The notes: generated by a model not told the origin, from the letters alone. Positions 7,288 to 16,476 are shown, counted from the stretch's first letter. The stretch: DNA of 35,389 nt from Kitasatospora cheerisanensis KCTC 2395 (GCF_000696185.1 NZ_KK853997.1:7888370-7923758), one strand, 5' to 3'. Numbers and translations are program-made.

Positions 7288-8909
7288 GTGGGGGAACAGG
7301 TACCGGTCGACGCGGGGCACTGGCTGTTGGCGGTCCTGCCGATCGTGGTGCTGCTCGTCTTCCTGGTGCCGCTGCGCTGGCGGGCCCCGAGGCGGCCCCG
7401 GTCGCCATGTTCACCGCCGCGGTGGTCGCCCTGGCCGCGTTCCGGACGCCCTGGCACACGCTCGCCGTCGCCTGCGGAAAGGGCGTCTGGGACGCGGTGT
7501 TCATCCTGTACGTGATCTGACCCGCGCTGCTGCTCTACCAGGTCACCAAGCAGGCCGGCGCGTACGACGCGCTGCGGCAGGGGATTTCGCGGTTCAGCCG
7601 CAACGAGCTGTTCGTGGTGCTGGCGCTGGCCTGGGTGTTCTCCTCCTTCCTGCAGGGCATCGCCGGGTTCGGCGCACCCGTCGCGGTGGTCGTGCCGCTG
7701 CTGATCGCGGTCGGCGTCCGGCCCGTGCACGCGGTCGCCATGGGCGTCCTCGCGCACGCCTGGGCCCGGTTCTTCGGCACCCTCGGCGCCGGCTGGCTGG
7801 CCACCCTCCAGGTCGCCGACATCCACGACGAGACCCGGGCCGCGTTCCAGTCCGGCCTGCTGATCCTCATCCCCACCTACCTCGGCGGCTTCCTGGTGGT
7901 GTGGTGGTACGGCCGCTGGCCCGCCGTCCGGCACGCCTGGCCGCTGGTGCTGATCCTCGGCACCGTCCTGGGCGTCGGGCAGATGCTCGCCACCCTGTTC
8001 AGCCCCGAGCTGTCCACCTTCCTGGCCGCCGCCGTCGCCCTGCTGGCGCTGTACCCGCTCTCGCGGTGGCGGCGCTACGGCGAGCCGATCACCGGCATCC
8101 CGGACCGCCCCGCGATGGCCGACCGCACCGAGGAGCGGCGGCGGGAGACCCCGCCGGTGATGAGCCTCGGCTGGTCCTGCCTGCCCTACGCCGTGCTGCC
8201 CGCCGTCACCCTGAGCGCCCTGCTGATCGACCCGCTCAACGACCAACTGCGGCGCTGGCGGCTCGGCCTGCCGTTCCCGGAGGTCACCACCGGCTACGGC
8301 GTGCAGAACGCCGCCACCGACACCTACGCCCCGATCACCCTGCTCACCCACCCCGGCACCATGCTGCTGATCACCACCCTGGTGGTCTGGGCGGTCTACC
8401 GGTACCGCGGCCACTACCGGGACTGGGCGCGGCTGCACGAGCGGGAACGGATCTCGGCCGCCCTGCTGGTCGACGCCGTCCCCGCCTCGGTGCCGGTGAT
8501 CGCCTTCCTGGTCACCAGCCGGGTGCTCGACCACAGCGGACAGACCCTCACCATCGCGCACGGCATCGCCGACGTCTCACCGCCCAACGTGTACGCGGGC
8601 ATCGCCAGCGTCATCGGCGCGCTCGGCGCCTTCATGACCTCCAGCAGCACCGCGTCCAACGTGCTGTTCGCCGGCGTGCAGAGCGACGTCGCACACCTGC
8701 ACGGCATCAGCGCCGAGGCGATCGTGGCCGGCCAGGCCGCCGGCAGCGCCTACGGCAACGCCGTCGCGCCCGCCAACATCGTGCTCGGCACCAGCATCGC
8801 CGGCATCAAGGGCCGGGAGGGCGCGGTGCTGCGGCTGACCATCGGCTGGACCGTGGTGGTCGCGGTGCTCACCGGCGCCGCCACCATCGCGCTGGTGCTG
8901 GCGAACTGA
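7288..8909 (+). pseudogene. lctP: L-lactate permease family transporter, frameshift plus in-frame stop
   Basis: A multi-pass membrane transporter of the LctP family (proton-coupled uptake of lactate or related 2-hydroxy acids). The signature FLQGIAGFGAPVAVVVPLL and the C-terminal AVAPANIVLGTSIAGI region are clear. The GTG at 7288 follows GGAGGGCGCA, an ideal ribosome binding site, giving a start like VGEQVPVDAGHWLLAVLPIVV. Two lesions interrupt the gene: a missing G near 7388 (GCCCCGAGGCG, where GCCCCGGAGGCG restores the frame) and TGA at 7518-7520 in the place of an expected Trp (ILYVI-stop-PALLLYQ). Corrected length would be about 540 aa, the usual size. The longest uninterrupted part, from the ATG at 7614, lacks the first membrane segments. 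Possibly real decay, possibly sequence error; downstream genes are intact and follow at 9 bp. Confidence 0.8.
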
Positions 8910-8918
8910 GAGGCAGTC

Positions 8919-9140
8919 ATGGACCGCAAACTGAAGGCCGAGACGGCGTCACTGGTGCTGCTGCTGGCGGCGTTCCCGGTGATCAGCGCCGGCACCGAGC
9001 ACGACCGGCCCTGGGTGTGGTGGCTCGGCCTGGCGGCGTTCGCGGTCGGCGCCGTGCTGCCGGTCGCCACCCGGTACATGGACCACTCCACCGACAAGGT
9101 CACCGACATGGGCATGGAGTTCGACGAGCGGACCTCGTAG
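8919..9140 (+). CDS. Small two-helix membrane protein, 73 aa
   Basis: Family not recognised. It has two predicted membrane helices (about residues 10-25 and 32-50) and a polar acidic tail ending DMGMEFDERTS. The ATG follows GAGAGGCAGTC and lies 9 bp after the permease stop, so it is almost certainly co-transcribed with the permease and could be an accessory subunit. The next gene starts 90 bp later. Confidence 0.65.
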   Translation: MDRKLKAETASLVLLLAAFPVISAGTEHDRPWVWWLGLAAFAVGAVLPVATRYMDHSTDKVTDMGMEFDERTS

Positions 9141-9230
9141 GCCGGTCGAGGCCCGAAGCCCCGAAGCCCTCCTGACTCCCGTTCGACCCCGAAGTCCCCG
9201 GCCCGGAAGCCCGATCCTGGAAGGCGTTGC

Positions 9231-10886
9231 ATGAGTCACCCCGACGGCCCGCGGACCGGGCGTCCCCCCACGGTCGCGGCGAACGGCATGGTCACCACGC
9301 CGCACTACCTGGCCAGCGCCGCCGGACTCCAGGCGCTGCAGCGCGGCGGCAGCGCCGTCGACGCGGCGATCGCCGCCAACGCCGTGCTGTGCGTGGTCTA
9401 CCCGCACATGGCCGGCCTCGGCGGCGACGGCTTCTGGCTGATCGCCGACGCCGACGGGCAGGTGGAGGCCATCGACGCCAGCGGGCCCGCCGCCCGCGGC
9501 GCCACCCTGGAGGCCTACCGCAGCAGGTACGGCACCGAGATCCCGGCCCGCGGCGCGCAGGCCGCGCTGACCGTGCCCGGCGCCGTCGACGGCTGGCGGC
9601 TCGCGCACGAACGCCACGGCCGGCTGCCCTGGGACTCGCTGTTCCGCGCCGCCATCGGCCACGCCCGGGACGGCATGCCGGTCAGCCGCTCGCTCGCCGA
9701 CTGGCTGCTCGCCGACCAGGGCATCCTGGCGGCCCGGCCCGCCACCGCCGCCGTCTACCTGCCCGGCGGGCGCCTGCTGCGCGAGGGCCACCGCCTCCAA
9801 CAGCCCGACCTCGCCCGGACCTTCGAACACCTCGCCGCGCACGGCCCGCGCGACGGCTTCTACCGGGGCAGCACCGCCGAACGGATCTGCGCGGCCCTCG
9901 GCCCGCTCGGCTCCCCGCTCACCCCCGACGACTTCGCCGGCTACCGCGCCGAATGGGTCGAGCCGCTGACCGGCGGCTACCGGGGCCTGACCGTCACCGA
10001 ACTGCCGCCCGCCACCCAGGGCCTGACCGCCCTTCAACTCTTCCACCTGATCGAGGGGTTCGACCTCACCGCGTTCGGCGAGGGCACCGCCGACTACTAC
10101 CACCACCTCGCCGAGGCGGTGAAACTCGCCTTCGCCGACCGCGACGAATGGCTCACCGACCCGCGCTTCGTGGACATCCCGGTCGACCGGCTGATCAGCA
10201 AGGAGTACGCCGACGAACGCCGCCGGCGGATCGACCCGCAGCACGCCGCCGACATCGAGACCGTCCCCGCCGGCATCCCCTACCCCCGGCCGCACGAACG
10301 CCGCGCGCCCTCCGGAGACACCTGCTACTTCGCCGCCGCCGACAGCGACGGCACCGTGGTCTCGCTGATCCAGTCGATCTACCACGACTTCGGCTCCGCC
10401 GAGGTCGGCGGCGACACCGGCGTCCTGGTGCAGAACCGCGGCGCGTTCTTCTCCCTCGACGAGGACCACCCCAACCACCTGGCCCCCGGCAAGCGCACCT
10501 TCCACACCCTCGCCCCCGCCCTGCTGCTGGCCGGCGGCCGCCCGCACCTGGCCTGCGGCTCGATGGGCGGCGAGGGCCAACCCCAGACGCAGGCCGCCCT
10601 GGTGACCCGGATCGTCGACTTCGGCTACGACGTCCAGCAGGCCATCGAGGCGCCGCGCTGGCTGATGGGCCGCACCTGGGGCACCCCCTCCCGGGACCTG
10701 TCGCTGGAGGGCCGGATCAGTGACCAGACGCTGCGCGAACTCGCCCGCCGCGGCCAGCCCGTCCGCCCCGTCACCGACTGGAACGACACCATGGGCCACG
10801 CCCAGGCCATCCGGGTCGACCACCGGCACGGCTTCTACGAAGGGGGCGCGGACCCGCGCGGTGACGGCGCTGCGCTCGGCTACTGA
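9231..10886 (+). CDS. Gamma-glutamyltransferase-family Ntn hydrolase
   Basis: Members cleave gamma-glutamyl or related amide bonds after self-processing of the precursor at a Thr that becomes the N-terminal nucleophile. Here the nucleophile is Thr364 in APSGDTCYFAAADSDG. Other family marks are GGSAVDAAIAANAVLCVV and GLGGDGFWLI near the N-terminus, PPATQGLTALQL in the middle, and GSMGGEGQPQTQAALV near the C-terminus. The 551-residue length is normal. There is no signal peptide, so it should act in the cytoplasm. GGAAGG precedes the ATG by 6-7 nt. It lies between two permease genes, which suggests hydrolysis of an imported amide or gamma-glutamyl compound. The family also includes oxamate amidohydrolase (HpxW-type) and cephalosporin acylase-like enzymes, so the substrate cannot be named from sequence. 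Confidence 0.85.
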   Translation: MSHPDGPRTGRPPTVAANGMVTTPHYLASAAGLQALQRGGSAVDAAIAANAVLCVVYPHMAGLGGDGFWLIADADGQVEAIDASGPAARGATLEAYRSRYGTEIPARGAQAALTVPGAVDGWRLAHERHGRLPWDSLFRAAIGHARDGMPVSRSLADWLLADQGILAARPATAAVYLPGGRLLREGHRLQQPDLARTFEHLAAHGPRDGFYRGSTAERICAALGPLGSPLTPDDFAGYRAEWVEPLTGGYRGLTVTELPPATQGLTALQLFHLIEGFDLTAFGEGTADYYHHLAEAVKLAFADRDEWLTDPRFVDIPVDRLISKEYADERRRRIDPQHAADIETVPAGIPYPRPHERRAPSGDTCYFAAADSDGTVVSLIQSIYHDFGSAEVGGDTGVLVQNRGAFFSLDEDHPNHLAPGKRTFHTLAPALLLAGGRPHLACGSMGGEGQPQTQAALVTRIVDFGYDVQQAIEAPRWLMGRTWGTPSRDLSLEGRISDQTLRELARRGQPVRPVTDWNDTMGHAQAIRVDHRHGFYEGGADPRGDGAALGY

Positions 10887-10922
10887 CACCGCGCCGGCCG
10901 CCGACGGGCCGGTGGGGTGACG

Positions 10923-12716
10923 ATGTGGACCACCCTGATCGTGATCGGCCTGGCACTGGTGCTGTTCGCCTGGAACCCGGTGCCCGCCGCGGTCGTCGCC
11001 GTCGGCGCCGCGCTCGCCCTGTACTTCACCGGCGTGCTCACCGTCCAGGAGACCCTGCAGGGCTTCGGCGACCCGGTGGTGATCCTGATCGCCGCGCTGC
11101 TGGCGATCGCCGTCGGCCTGGAGAACACCGGCGTCGGCGCCTGGGCCGGGCAGTTCCTGATGCGGGCCGCCGGCCGCAGCCGGACCAGGCTGATGGTCAT
11201 GCTGATGGCCGTCGCCGCCGTGTTCAGCGGACTCATCGGCATGAACGGCGCCGTCGCCGCGATGCTCCCGGTCACCGTGATCATCGCCGTGCGCACCCGC
11301 ACCGCCCCGTCGCTGCTGATGATCCCGCTCGCCTTCGCCTGCCTCAGCGGCGCCACCCTCACCCTGCTCGGCACCCCCGTCAACGTGATCACCGCGACCC
11401 AGGCCGAGGACGCCGGCATCGGCCACATCGGATTCTTCGAGTGGTCCGTGCTCGGCATCCCCCAACTCCTCGGCGCCGTCGTGCTCGTGCTGCTGTTCGG
11501 CCGGCGGCTGCTGCCGGCCCGGCACAGCGAGGCCGTCCCCACCGACCTCAGCGGCCACGCCCACACCCTGGTCGAGCAGTACCGGCTGGAGGAACGCCTG
11601 CACCGGCTGCGGGTCACCGCCGGCTCCCCGCTGGCCGGCGCGCCCCGCGAGACCCTCGACCCCGGCGACCGGCCCGGCCTGCTGCTGCTCGTCGTCCTCG
11701 ACGGCGAGAGCGAGCGGCCGCTCACCCGCGAACGGCTCGCCACCGGCGACGTCCTGCTGGTGCGCGGCGACACCGCGGACGTCGAACTCCTCGCCGCCGA
11801 ACTCGACCTGACGGTGGACCGGTCCGACGGCCGGCTCGCCGAGCGCCTGCTCGGCCGGAACACCGGACTGGTCGAAGCCGTCGTCCCGCAGCGCTCCGCG
11901 AGGATCGGACAGGCCGCCTTCCCCGGCACCGTCACCGAGGACGGCCTCACCCTGCTCGCCGTCCAGCGCGGCGGCGCCGACCTGCACCGCACCCGGATCA
12001 CCCTGCGGGCCGGCGACCACCTGCTGCTCCAGGGCGACTGGCCCGCCCTCGAACGCCACCTCTCCACCCCCGACCTGCTCGTGGTCGACGCCCCCGACCT
12101 GGTCAAACGCCAGGCCGTCCCGCTCGGCCGGGGCGCGCCCACCGCGCTCGCCGTGCTCGGCCTGCTGGTCGTGCTGCTCGCCTTCGACCTCGTCCCCGCC
12201 CCGATCGCCGCCACCGTCTGCGCCTGCCTGATGGTGATCACCCGGGTGGTGCGGATCTCCCAGCTCTACCGCGGCATCGACTGGAACACCTGCATCCTGA
12301 TCGGCGCGATGATCGCCCCCGCCAACGCCATGACCAGCACCGGCGCCGCCCGGATGATCGCCGACCACGTGGTGGAGGCACTCGGCGACGCCGGACCGCG
12401 GGTCGTCCTGGCCGGCCTGTTCCTGGTCGCCGCCGTCATCACCCAGTTCATCTCCAACACCTCCACCGCGCTGGTGATGATCCCGATCGGCCTCGCCACC
12501 GCCACCGACCTCGGCATCTCCCCGCTCCCGATGATGCTCGCCGTCGCGATGGGCGCCAGCGCCTCCTTCCTCACCCCCTTCGCCAACGGCGTCAGCCTGA
12601 TGGTCTACGGCCCCGGCGCCTACCGCTTCGGCGACTTCTGGCGCCTCGGCACCCTGATGCTCGCCTGGACGGCCGTGGTCACCGTGCTGATCGTCCCGCT
12701 GGTCTGGCCGTTCTGA
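10923..12716 (+). CDS. SLC13/DASS-type anion permease with two RCK_C domains
   Basis: A sodium- or proton-coupled transporter for dicarboxylates, sulfate or similar anions, in the ion-transporter superfamily. The 597-residue protein has an N-terminal membrane half (about 1-195, with IGMNGAVAAMLPV and LLGTPVNVITATQ re-entrant-type segments), a soluble middle (about 215-385) with two TrkA-C-like (RCK_C) ligand-sensing domains (around RLRVTAGSPLAG and GLVEAVVPQRSARIG), and a C-terminal membrane half with ISNTSTALVMIPI. This split arrangement is normal for bacterial SLC13 relatives of this length. I take ATG 10923, with GGTGGGGTG upstream; GTG 10917 is a near-equivalent start. It closes the permease, small protein, Ntn-hydrolase and permease run and is convergent with the gene at 12747. 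Confidence 0.85.
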   Translation: MWTTLIVIGLALVLFAWNPVPAAVVAVGAALALYFTGVLTVQETLQGFGDPVVILIAALLAIAVGLENTGVGAWAGQFLMRAAGRSRTRLMVMLMAVAAVFSGLIGMNGAVAAMLPVTVIIAVRTRTAPSLLMIPLAFACLSGATLTLLGTPVNVITATQAEDAGIGHIGFFEWSVLGIPQLLGAVVLVLLFGRRLLPARHSEAVPTDLSGHAHTLVEQYRLEERLHRLRVTAGSPLAGAPRETLDPGDRPGLLLLVVLDGESERPLTRERLATGDVLLVRGDTADVELLAAELDLTVDRSDGRLAERLLGRNTGLVEAVVPQRSARIGQAAFPGTVTEDGLTLLAVQRGGADLHRTRITLRAGDHLLLQGDWPALERHLSTPDLLVVDAPDLVKRQAVPLGRGAPTALAVLGLLVVLLAFDLVPAPIAATVCACLMVITRVVRISQLYRGIDWNTCILIGAMIAPANAMTSTGAARMIADHVVEALGDAGPRVVLAGLFLVAAVITQFISNTSTALVMIPIGLATATDLGISPLPMMLAVAMGASASFLTPFANGVSLMVYGPGAYRFGDFWRLGTLMLAWTAVVTVLIVPLVWPF

Positions 12717-12746
12717 CGGACCGTCGGACCGCGGGCCGGGCGGCCA

Positions 12747-13496
12747 TCACTGGAGGGCGCCCACCGCGCGGGCGATCACCAGCAGCGAGGTGATCAGCGC
12801 GGCGATGCTCTCCACGCTCATCAGGACCTTGGCGCGGGTGGACAGCGGCATGGTGTCCGTCGGGCTGAACGCCGTCGAGTTGGTCACCGACACGTACAGG
12901 TAGTCGACCAGGGTCGGCGCCCAGTCGCAGGACCGGCTGGAACCGTCGGCGACCTCCTCGACCGCGTCGTGGTTCTCGTCCTGGGAGAACCGGAAGTCCG
13001 CCAACGGCAGCTCCGCACGCGGCAGCTGGGTGCGCATCACCGGGCCGCCGCGGTCGAGCTCCCAGAACGCCAGGCCGAACACCACGATGTCGGTGGCCCA
13101 CACCTGCAGCGCCGCGACCAGCAGCGAACCGCCGTCGCCCACCCCGCCCGCCACCAGCCGGTGCACGAGCAGACCCAGCGCCACCAGATTGCTCACGCCG
13201 ATCAGCGCGACCAGGCCGAGCGACAGCACCCGGGACAGCCGGTTCTGCCGGGTCATCCGATGCGGATTCACCGCCACCAGCGGCACCAGCAGCAGCAACT
13301 CCAGCCCCGGCAGCACGTAGCGCGGAGCCACCAGCAGGGCGTCCGGCAGCGCCAGGTACAGCAGGATCGCCACCAGCGTCGCCACCACCGCGGGCAACCG
13401 CGCCTCCCCGCGCCGCTCGTGCCGCGGGTGGCGCCGCAGCACCGCCGCCCGCCTCGCGTTCGGAGCCGGTCCGCCCCCGGCCGTCGTCGCACTCAT
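12747..13496 (-). CDS. Polytopic membrane protein with channel-like C-terminal segment
   Basis: A 249-residue integral membrane protein with about six predicted helices (around residues 35-60, 62-78, 92-115, 130-150, 190-210 and 225-248). The C-terminal segment YVSVTNSTAFSPTDT followed by MPLSTRAKVLMSVES resembles the pore region of two-helix potassium-channel-like proteins and of DUF1345 membrane proteins, where an S/T-rich turn sits between two helices, but the canonical TVGYG filter is absent. Transport of an ion is therefore only a guess. The ATG at 13496 follows AGGGAGGATGCGGGCGG. It is divergent from the PRC-barrel gene, with about 197 bp between the starts, and convergent with the SLC13 gene. 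Confidence 0.7.
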   Translation of the reverse strand: MSATTAGGGPAPNARRAAVLRRHPRHERRGEARLPAVVATLVAILLYLALPDALLVAPRYVLPGLELLLLVPLVAVNPHRMTRQNRLSRVLSLGLVALIGVSNLVALGLLVHRLVAGGVGDGGSLLVAALQVWATDIVVFGLAFWELDRGGPVMRTQLPRAELPLADFRFSQDENHDAVEEVADGSSRSCDWAPTLVDYLYVSVTNSTAFSPTDTMPLSTRAKVLMSVESIAALITSLLVIARAVGALQ

Positions 13497-13693
13497 CCGC
13501 CCGCATCCTCCCTGCCGGTGGTCACTGCCCGTCGGCTGCCCCCGCCGGCGGCAATCCACTCCCGCACCCGCCTCCCTCCCCGCCCCGCGGCATTTCGGCA
13601 GGAAAGTTCCGTCCCGGTGGCATGCCCCCGGCCGGGCGGGGCAGTCGAGGGCCGTACCACGAACACGGAACTCCGTTTCCCGAGGAGGCAGTT

Positions 13694-14041
13694 GTGACCA
13701 GCGGAATGTGGGACTACGGCAAGGCCGAGGGCTGGACCCCGGGCACCGACCTGACCGGCTACCGGGTGGAGGCCGAGGACGGCCACATCGGCAAGGTCGA
13801 CAAGCACACCGAAGAGGTCGACAGCGCGCACATCGTGGTCGACACCGGCCCGTGGATCTTCGGGCACGAGGTGCTGCTCCCCGCCGGCACCATCCGACGG
13901 GTCGACACCGCCGAGCGCACGGTGTGGGTGAACCGCACCAAGGACGAGGTGAAGAACTCGCCCGCGTACGACCGCGACCGGCACACCGACGACCCCGACT
14001 ACCGGCGGGCCATCGGCGGCTACTACGGCGGGGTCGTCTGA
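13694..14041 (+). CDS. PRC-barrel domain protein
   Basis: A small (115 aa) soluble protein consisting of one PRC-barrel: TDLTGYRVEAEDGHIGKVDK, then HIVVDTGPW, then EVLLPAGTIRRVDTAERTVWV, followed by a charged tail ending YYGGVV. PRC-barrels are beta-barrels found in RimM, photosynthetic reaction-centre H subunits and many small stress-linked actinobacterial proteins; the stand-alone form has no defined reaction. The GTG start at 13694 follows GAGGAGGCAGTT. A 13-bp hairpin terminator closes the gene, so it is probably transcribed alone. Confidence 0.85.
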   Translation: MTSGMWDYGKAEGWTPGTDLTGYRVEAEDGHIGKVDKHTEEVDSAHIVVDTGPWIFGHEVLLPAGTIRRVDTAERTVWVNRTKDEVKNSPAYDRDRHTDDPDYRRAIGGYYGGVV

Positions 14042-14057
14042 CCCGCACCCCGCGACC

Positions 14058-14094
14058 CGCACCCCCGGCCTGCCTCGCGCGGGCCGGGGGTGCG
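14058..14094 (+). terminator. Strong hairpin terminator after the PRC-barrel gene
   Basis: CGCACCCCCGGCC at 14058-14070 and GGCCGGGGGTGCG at 14082-14094 form a perfect 13-bp stem with an 11-nt loop, 17 nt after the stop codon. Its right arm runs into a tandem repeat. Confidence 0.85.
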
Positions 14095-14204
14095 GCGTTG
14101 GCAGCGGGGCGGCTCGGTGCGGCGTTGGCAGCCGGGCGGGGCCGGGTTACGGAGTTGGCTGCTGGGCAGGGGCGGGGTACGGAGTTGGCCGCCGGGCAGG
14201 GTCG
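14088..14204 (+). repeat. Four imperfect tandem copies of a 27-30 bp unit
   Basis: Units start at about 14089, 14116, 14145 and 14175. Each begins GGT[GT]-[AC]CGG-GTTGGC-like and ends with a GC-rich GGGC[AG]GGG tail, for example GTTGGCAGCGGGGCGG and GTTGGCCGCCGGGCAGGG. The first two are most alike, as are the last two. They fill the region between the terminator and the promoter of the ABC/kinase operon. Confidence 0.8.
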
Positions 14205-14282
14205 GGGGTGCGGTTTTCCGAACCCCGAGGACGGGTGCTGGCACGGGCGAAACCGCAGGTGGCCGCGGCGCACGATGAAGGC

Positions 14283-15115
14283 ATGAACAGCGTCACGAGT
14301 ACCCAAGCGGAATTCGCCGCCCGGGGCGAGGCCCTGCACCGCAGCTACCGGCGCGGCGGCAGCGAGGTCCCCGTCCTGCGCGGCGTCACGGTGGAGTTCC
14401 GGCCCGGGACGTTCACCGCCGTGATGGGCCCCTCCGGATCCGGCAAGACCACCCTGCTGCACTGCCTGGCCGGCATGGACCGCCCCGACCGCGGACAGGT
14501 CTGGTGGGGCCCCACCGCCGTCCACGGCCTGCCCGAACGCCGCCTCGCCCGGCTGCGCCGCGAACACATCGGCTTCGTCTTCCAGGCGTTCAACCTGATG
14601 CCCGGCATGACCGCCGCCCAGAACGTCGAACTCCCCGGCCGGATGGCCGGCCGCCGCCCCGACCGCGCCGCCGTCCGCGAGGCCCTCGCCCGGGTCGGAC
14701 TGGCCGGCCGCGAACGCCGGCGCCCCGCCCAACTCTCCGGCGGCCAACAGCAACGCGTCGCCATCGCCCGCGCCCTCGTCACCCGCCCCGGGTCCTGTTC
14801 GCCGACGAACCCACCGGCGCCCTCGACCGCGCCACCGGCACCCAGATCCTCCGCCTGCTGCGCGACGGCGTCGACCAGGACGGCGGCACCTGCGTCATGG
14901 TCACCCACGACCCTGCCGCCGCCGCGTACGCCGACCGCGTCCTGCTCCTCACCGACGGCCGCCTGGTCGACGAACTCCACCACCCGACGGCCCGTCAGGT
15001 CGCCGAAGCGCTGGCCCGCACGGGCGGCTCGGACGGCTCGGACGGCTCGGGCGGTTCGAGCGGTTCGGGCAGTTCGGTCGACCAGGGGTCCGGGACGGGC
15101 GGTGCGGAACGATGA
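14283..15115 (+). pseudogene. ABC transporter ATP-binding protein (MacB/LolD type), frame broken once
   Basis: The ATPase partner of the FtsX-like permease that follows. Visible motifs: Walker A GPSGSGKTT, Q-loop FVFQAFNLMPGMTAAQN, signature LSGGQQQRVAIARAL, Walker B VLFADEPTGALD and H-loop MVTHDP. Walker B and all later motifs lie in a different frame; one missing C near 14791 (CGCCCCGGGTCC, where CGCCCCCGGGTCC is expected) separates them. Repairing it gives a normal 277-residue protein, so this may be an intact gene. The tail carries a Gly/Ser-rich stretch encoded by a 9-bp repeat. ATG 14283 follows GATGAAGGC. The stop overlaps the permease start (ATGA), so the two are translationally coupled. 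With a sensor kinase behind them, the set resembles antibiotic-sensing and resistance modules. Confidence 0.8.
15026..15079 (+). repeat. 9-bp coding repeat giving a Gly-Ser-Asp/Gly tail
   Basis: Six units of GGCTCGGAC or close variants (GGCTCGGGC, GGTTCGAGC, GGTTCGGGC, AGTTCGGTC) in succession, in frame with the C-terminus of the ABC ATPase. They encode repeated Gly-Ser-Asp/Gly/Ser triplets just before the gene's stop codon. Confidence 0.85.
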
Positions 15116-16476
15116 GTCTCCTGCTCGCCGTCCGCCAGTTGCAGCGCCGGCCCGCCGGATTCGCCGGACTGGCCGCCGCACTGCTGCTCGCCGTCGCCAC
15201 CGTCACCGCGCTCGGATCGCTGCTCGGCGCCGAACACGGCGTGCCCGCCGCGGAGCGCCGCGAAGTCCAAGGGCCCGGGCTCGGACTGATCGCCGGAGCG
15301 TTCGGGGAGATCACCGTGCTGGTCGCGTTCTTCGTCGCGCTCAACACGCTCGGGTTCGCCCTCCGCCACCAGTACCGCGACCTCGCGCTGCTGCGCACCG
15401 TCGCCGCCACGCCCCGACAGATCCGCCGACTGCTGCGCCTCCAGGCCGGGTTGACGGTCCTGCTGGTCGCCGTGCCCGGTGCCCTGCTCGGCGGGGCCGG
15501 CGCCCGCGCCTTCCTCGCCGCGCTCCAGCACCGTGCGATGGCCGCCCCGCACGCCCACGTCGCCGGCGTCCTCCCCGCCGCGCTGGTCGCCACCGCCGTC
15601 ACCCTGCTGGTCGCCACCACCGCCGCGACCCTCACCGCCCGGCACGTCACCGCACCCACCCCCGCCGCCGCACTCGCGGACAGTACGGGACCGGACCCGC
15701 GCCCCGGCGTCGTCCGGCTGCTCGCCGCGACCGTCGCCCTCGCCGGCGGCGCCGCGCTGCTACGCCTCGCCGCGACCCGCCCGCCCGCCGAGGTCGACAA
15801 GGCCGCGCAGGCCACCCTGATGGCAACTCTCGTCCTGCTCACCGCCGTTGCGCTGGCCGGCCCGCTGCTCGCCCCCCTCGCCACCGCGCCCCTCGGCCGC
15901 GTCCTGCGCACCCTGCTGCCCGGCACCGGCTGGCAGGCCGACGCCAACCTGCGCGGCTACGCCCGCCGACTCGCCTCCGCCGTCGTGCCGATCGCCCTGC
16001 TGACCGGACTCTCCGCCACCATGGCCACCATGACCGGCACCGCCCTGCACGCCGCCGCCGGGCCGCCCGACGGCGCCACCTCCGCCACCGACAGCTGGCT
16101 GCGCCAGGCCGAACTCGGCCTGCTCGGCTCCTTCGGCGCGATCGCCACCCTCACCACCCTGGTCGCCCTCACCGGCGAACGGCGCCGCGAATTCGCCCTG
16201 CTGCGGCTGCTCGGCGCGACCCGCGCCCACGTCCTGCGGGTGCTCGCCCTCGAAGCCGCGCTCACCGCCGCCCTCGGCCTCCTCCTCGGCGGCCTCGTCA
16301 CCGCCGCCACCACCACCGCCTTCAGCACCGCCGCGACCGGCAACCCCGTCCCGACCGTCCCCCTCACCACCTGCGCCTGGATCGTGGCCGCCGCCGGCCT
16401 GCTCACCGTTCCCACGGTGCTGGCCGCTGCGACTGCCGCGATGCGACAGCCTCCGGCGGCGCTGGCGGGGCGGTGA
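15112..16476 (+). CDS. FtsX-like ABC transporter permease
   Basis: A 454-residue membrane protein built from two FtsX-type modules. The first (about 15-200) has a helix, a short extracellular loop, then FGEITVLVAFFVALNTLGFALRHQYRDLALLRTVAATPRQIRRLL, here read as the helix plus the cytoplasmic coupling segment. The second (about 285-450) repeats the plan with GERRREFALLRLLGATRAHVLR. The two LLR-x-[LV]-[AG]-A-T-[PR] coupling segments are characteristic. The extracytoplasmic domains are short, so this is the compact actinobacterial type rather than a MacB with a large periplasmic domain. It is coupled by a 4-bp overlap to the ATPase and followed 10 bp later by the kinase gene. The likely role is export or extraction of an envelope-active lipid or peptide, with the substrate unknown. 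Confidence 0.85.
   Translation: MSLLLAVRQLQRRPAGFAGLAAALLLAVATVTALGSLLGAEHGVPAAERREVQGPGLGLIAGAFGEITVLVAFFVALNTLGFALRHQYRDLALLRTVAATPRQIRRLLRLQAGLTVLLVAVPGALLGGAGARAFLAALQHRAMAAPHAHVAGVLPAALVATAVTLLVATTAATLTARHVTAPTPAAALADSTGPDPRPGVVRLLAATVALAGGAALLRLAATRPPAEVDKAAQATLMATLVLLTAVALAGPLLAPLATAPLGRVLRTLLPGTGWQADANLRGYARRLASAVVPIALLTGLSATMATMTGTALHAAAGPPDGATSATDSWLRQAELGLLGSFGAIATLTTLVALTGERRREFALLRLLGATRAHVLRVLALEAALTAALGLLLGGLVTAATTTAFSTAATGNPVPTVPLTTCAWIVAAAGLLTVPTVLAAATAAMRQPPAALAGR

Noticed and set aside
8949..12368. A very long open frame on the minus strand opposite the Ntn-hydrolase and SLC13 genes
   Set aside because: Its protein is a low-complexity mix of Gly, Ala, Val, Gln and Asp with no family features. 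It results from the high-GC codon pattern of the real plus-strand genes.
15026..15079. The 9-bp repeat as an inter-gene linker or regulatory element
   Set aside because: It lies inside the C-terminus of the ABC ATPase in frame and gives a Gly/Ser tail, so it is a coding repeat.
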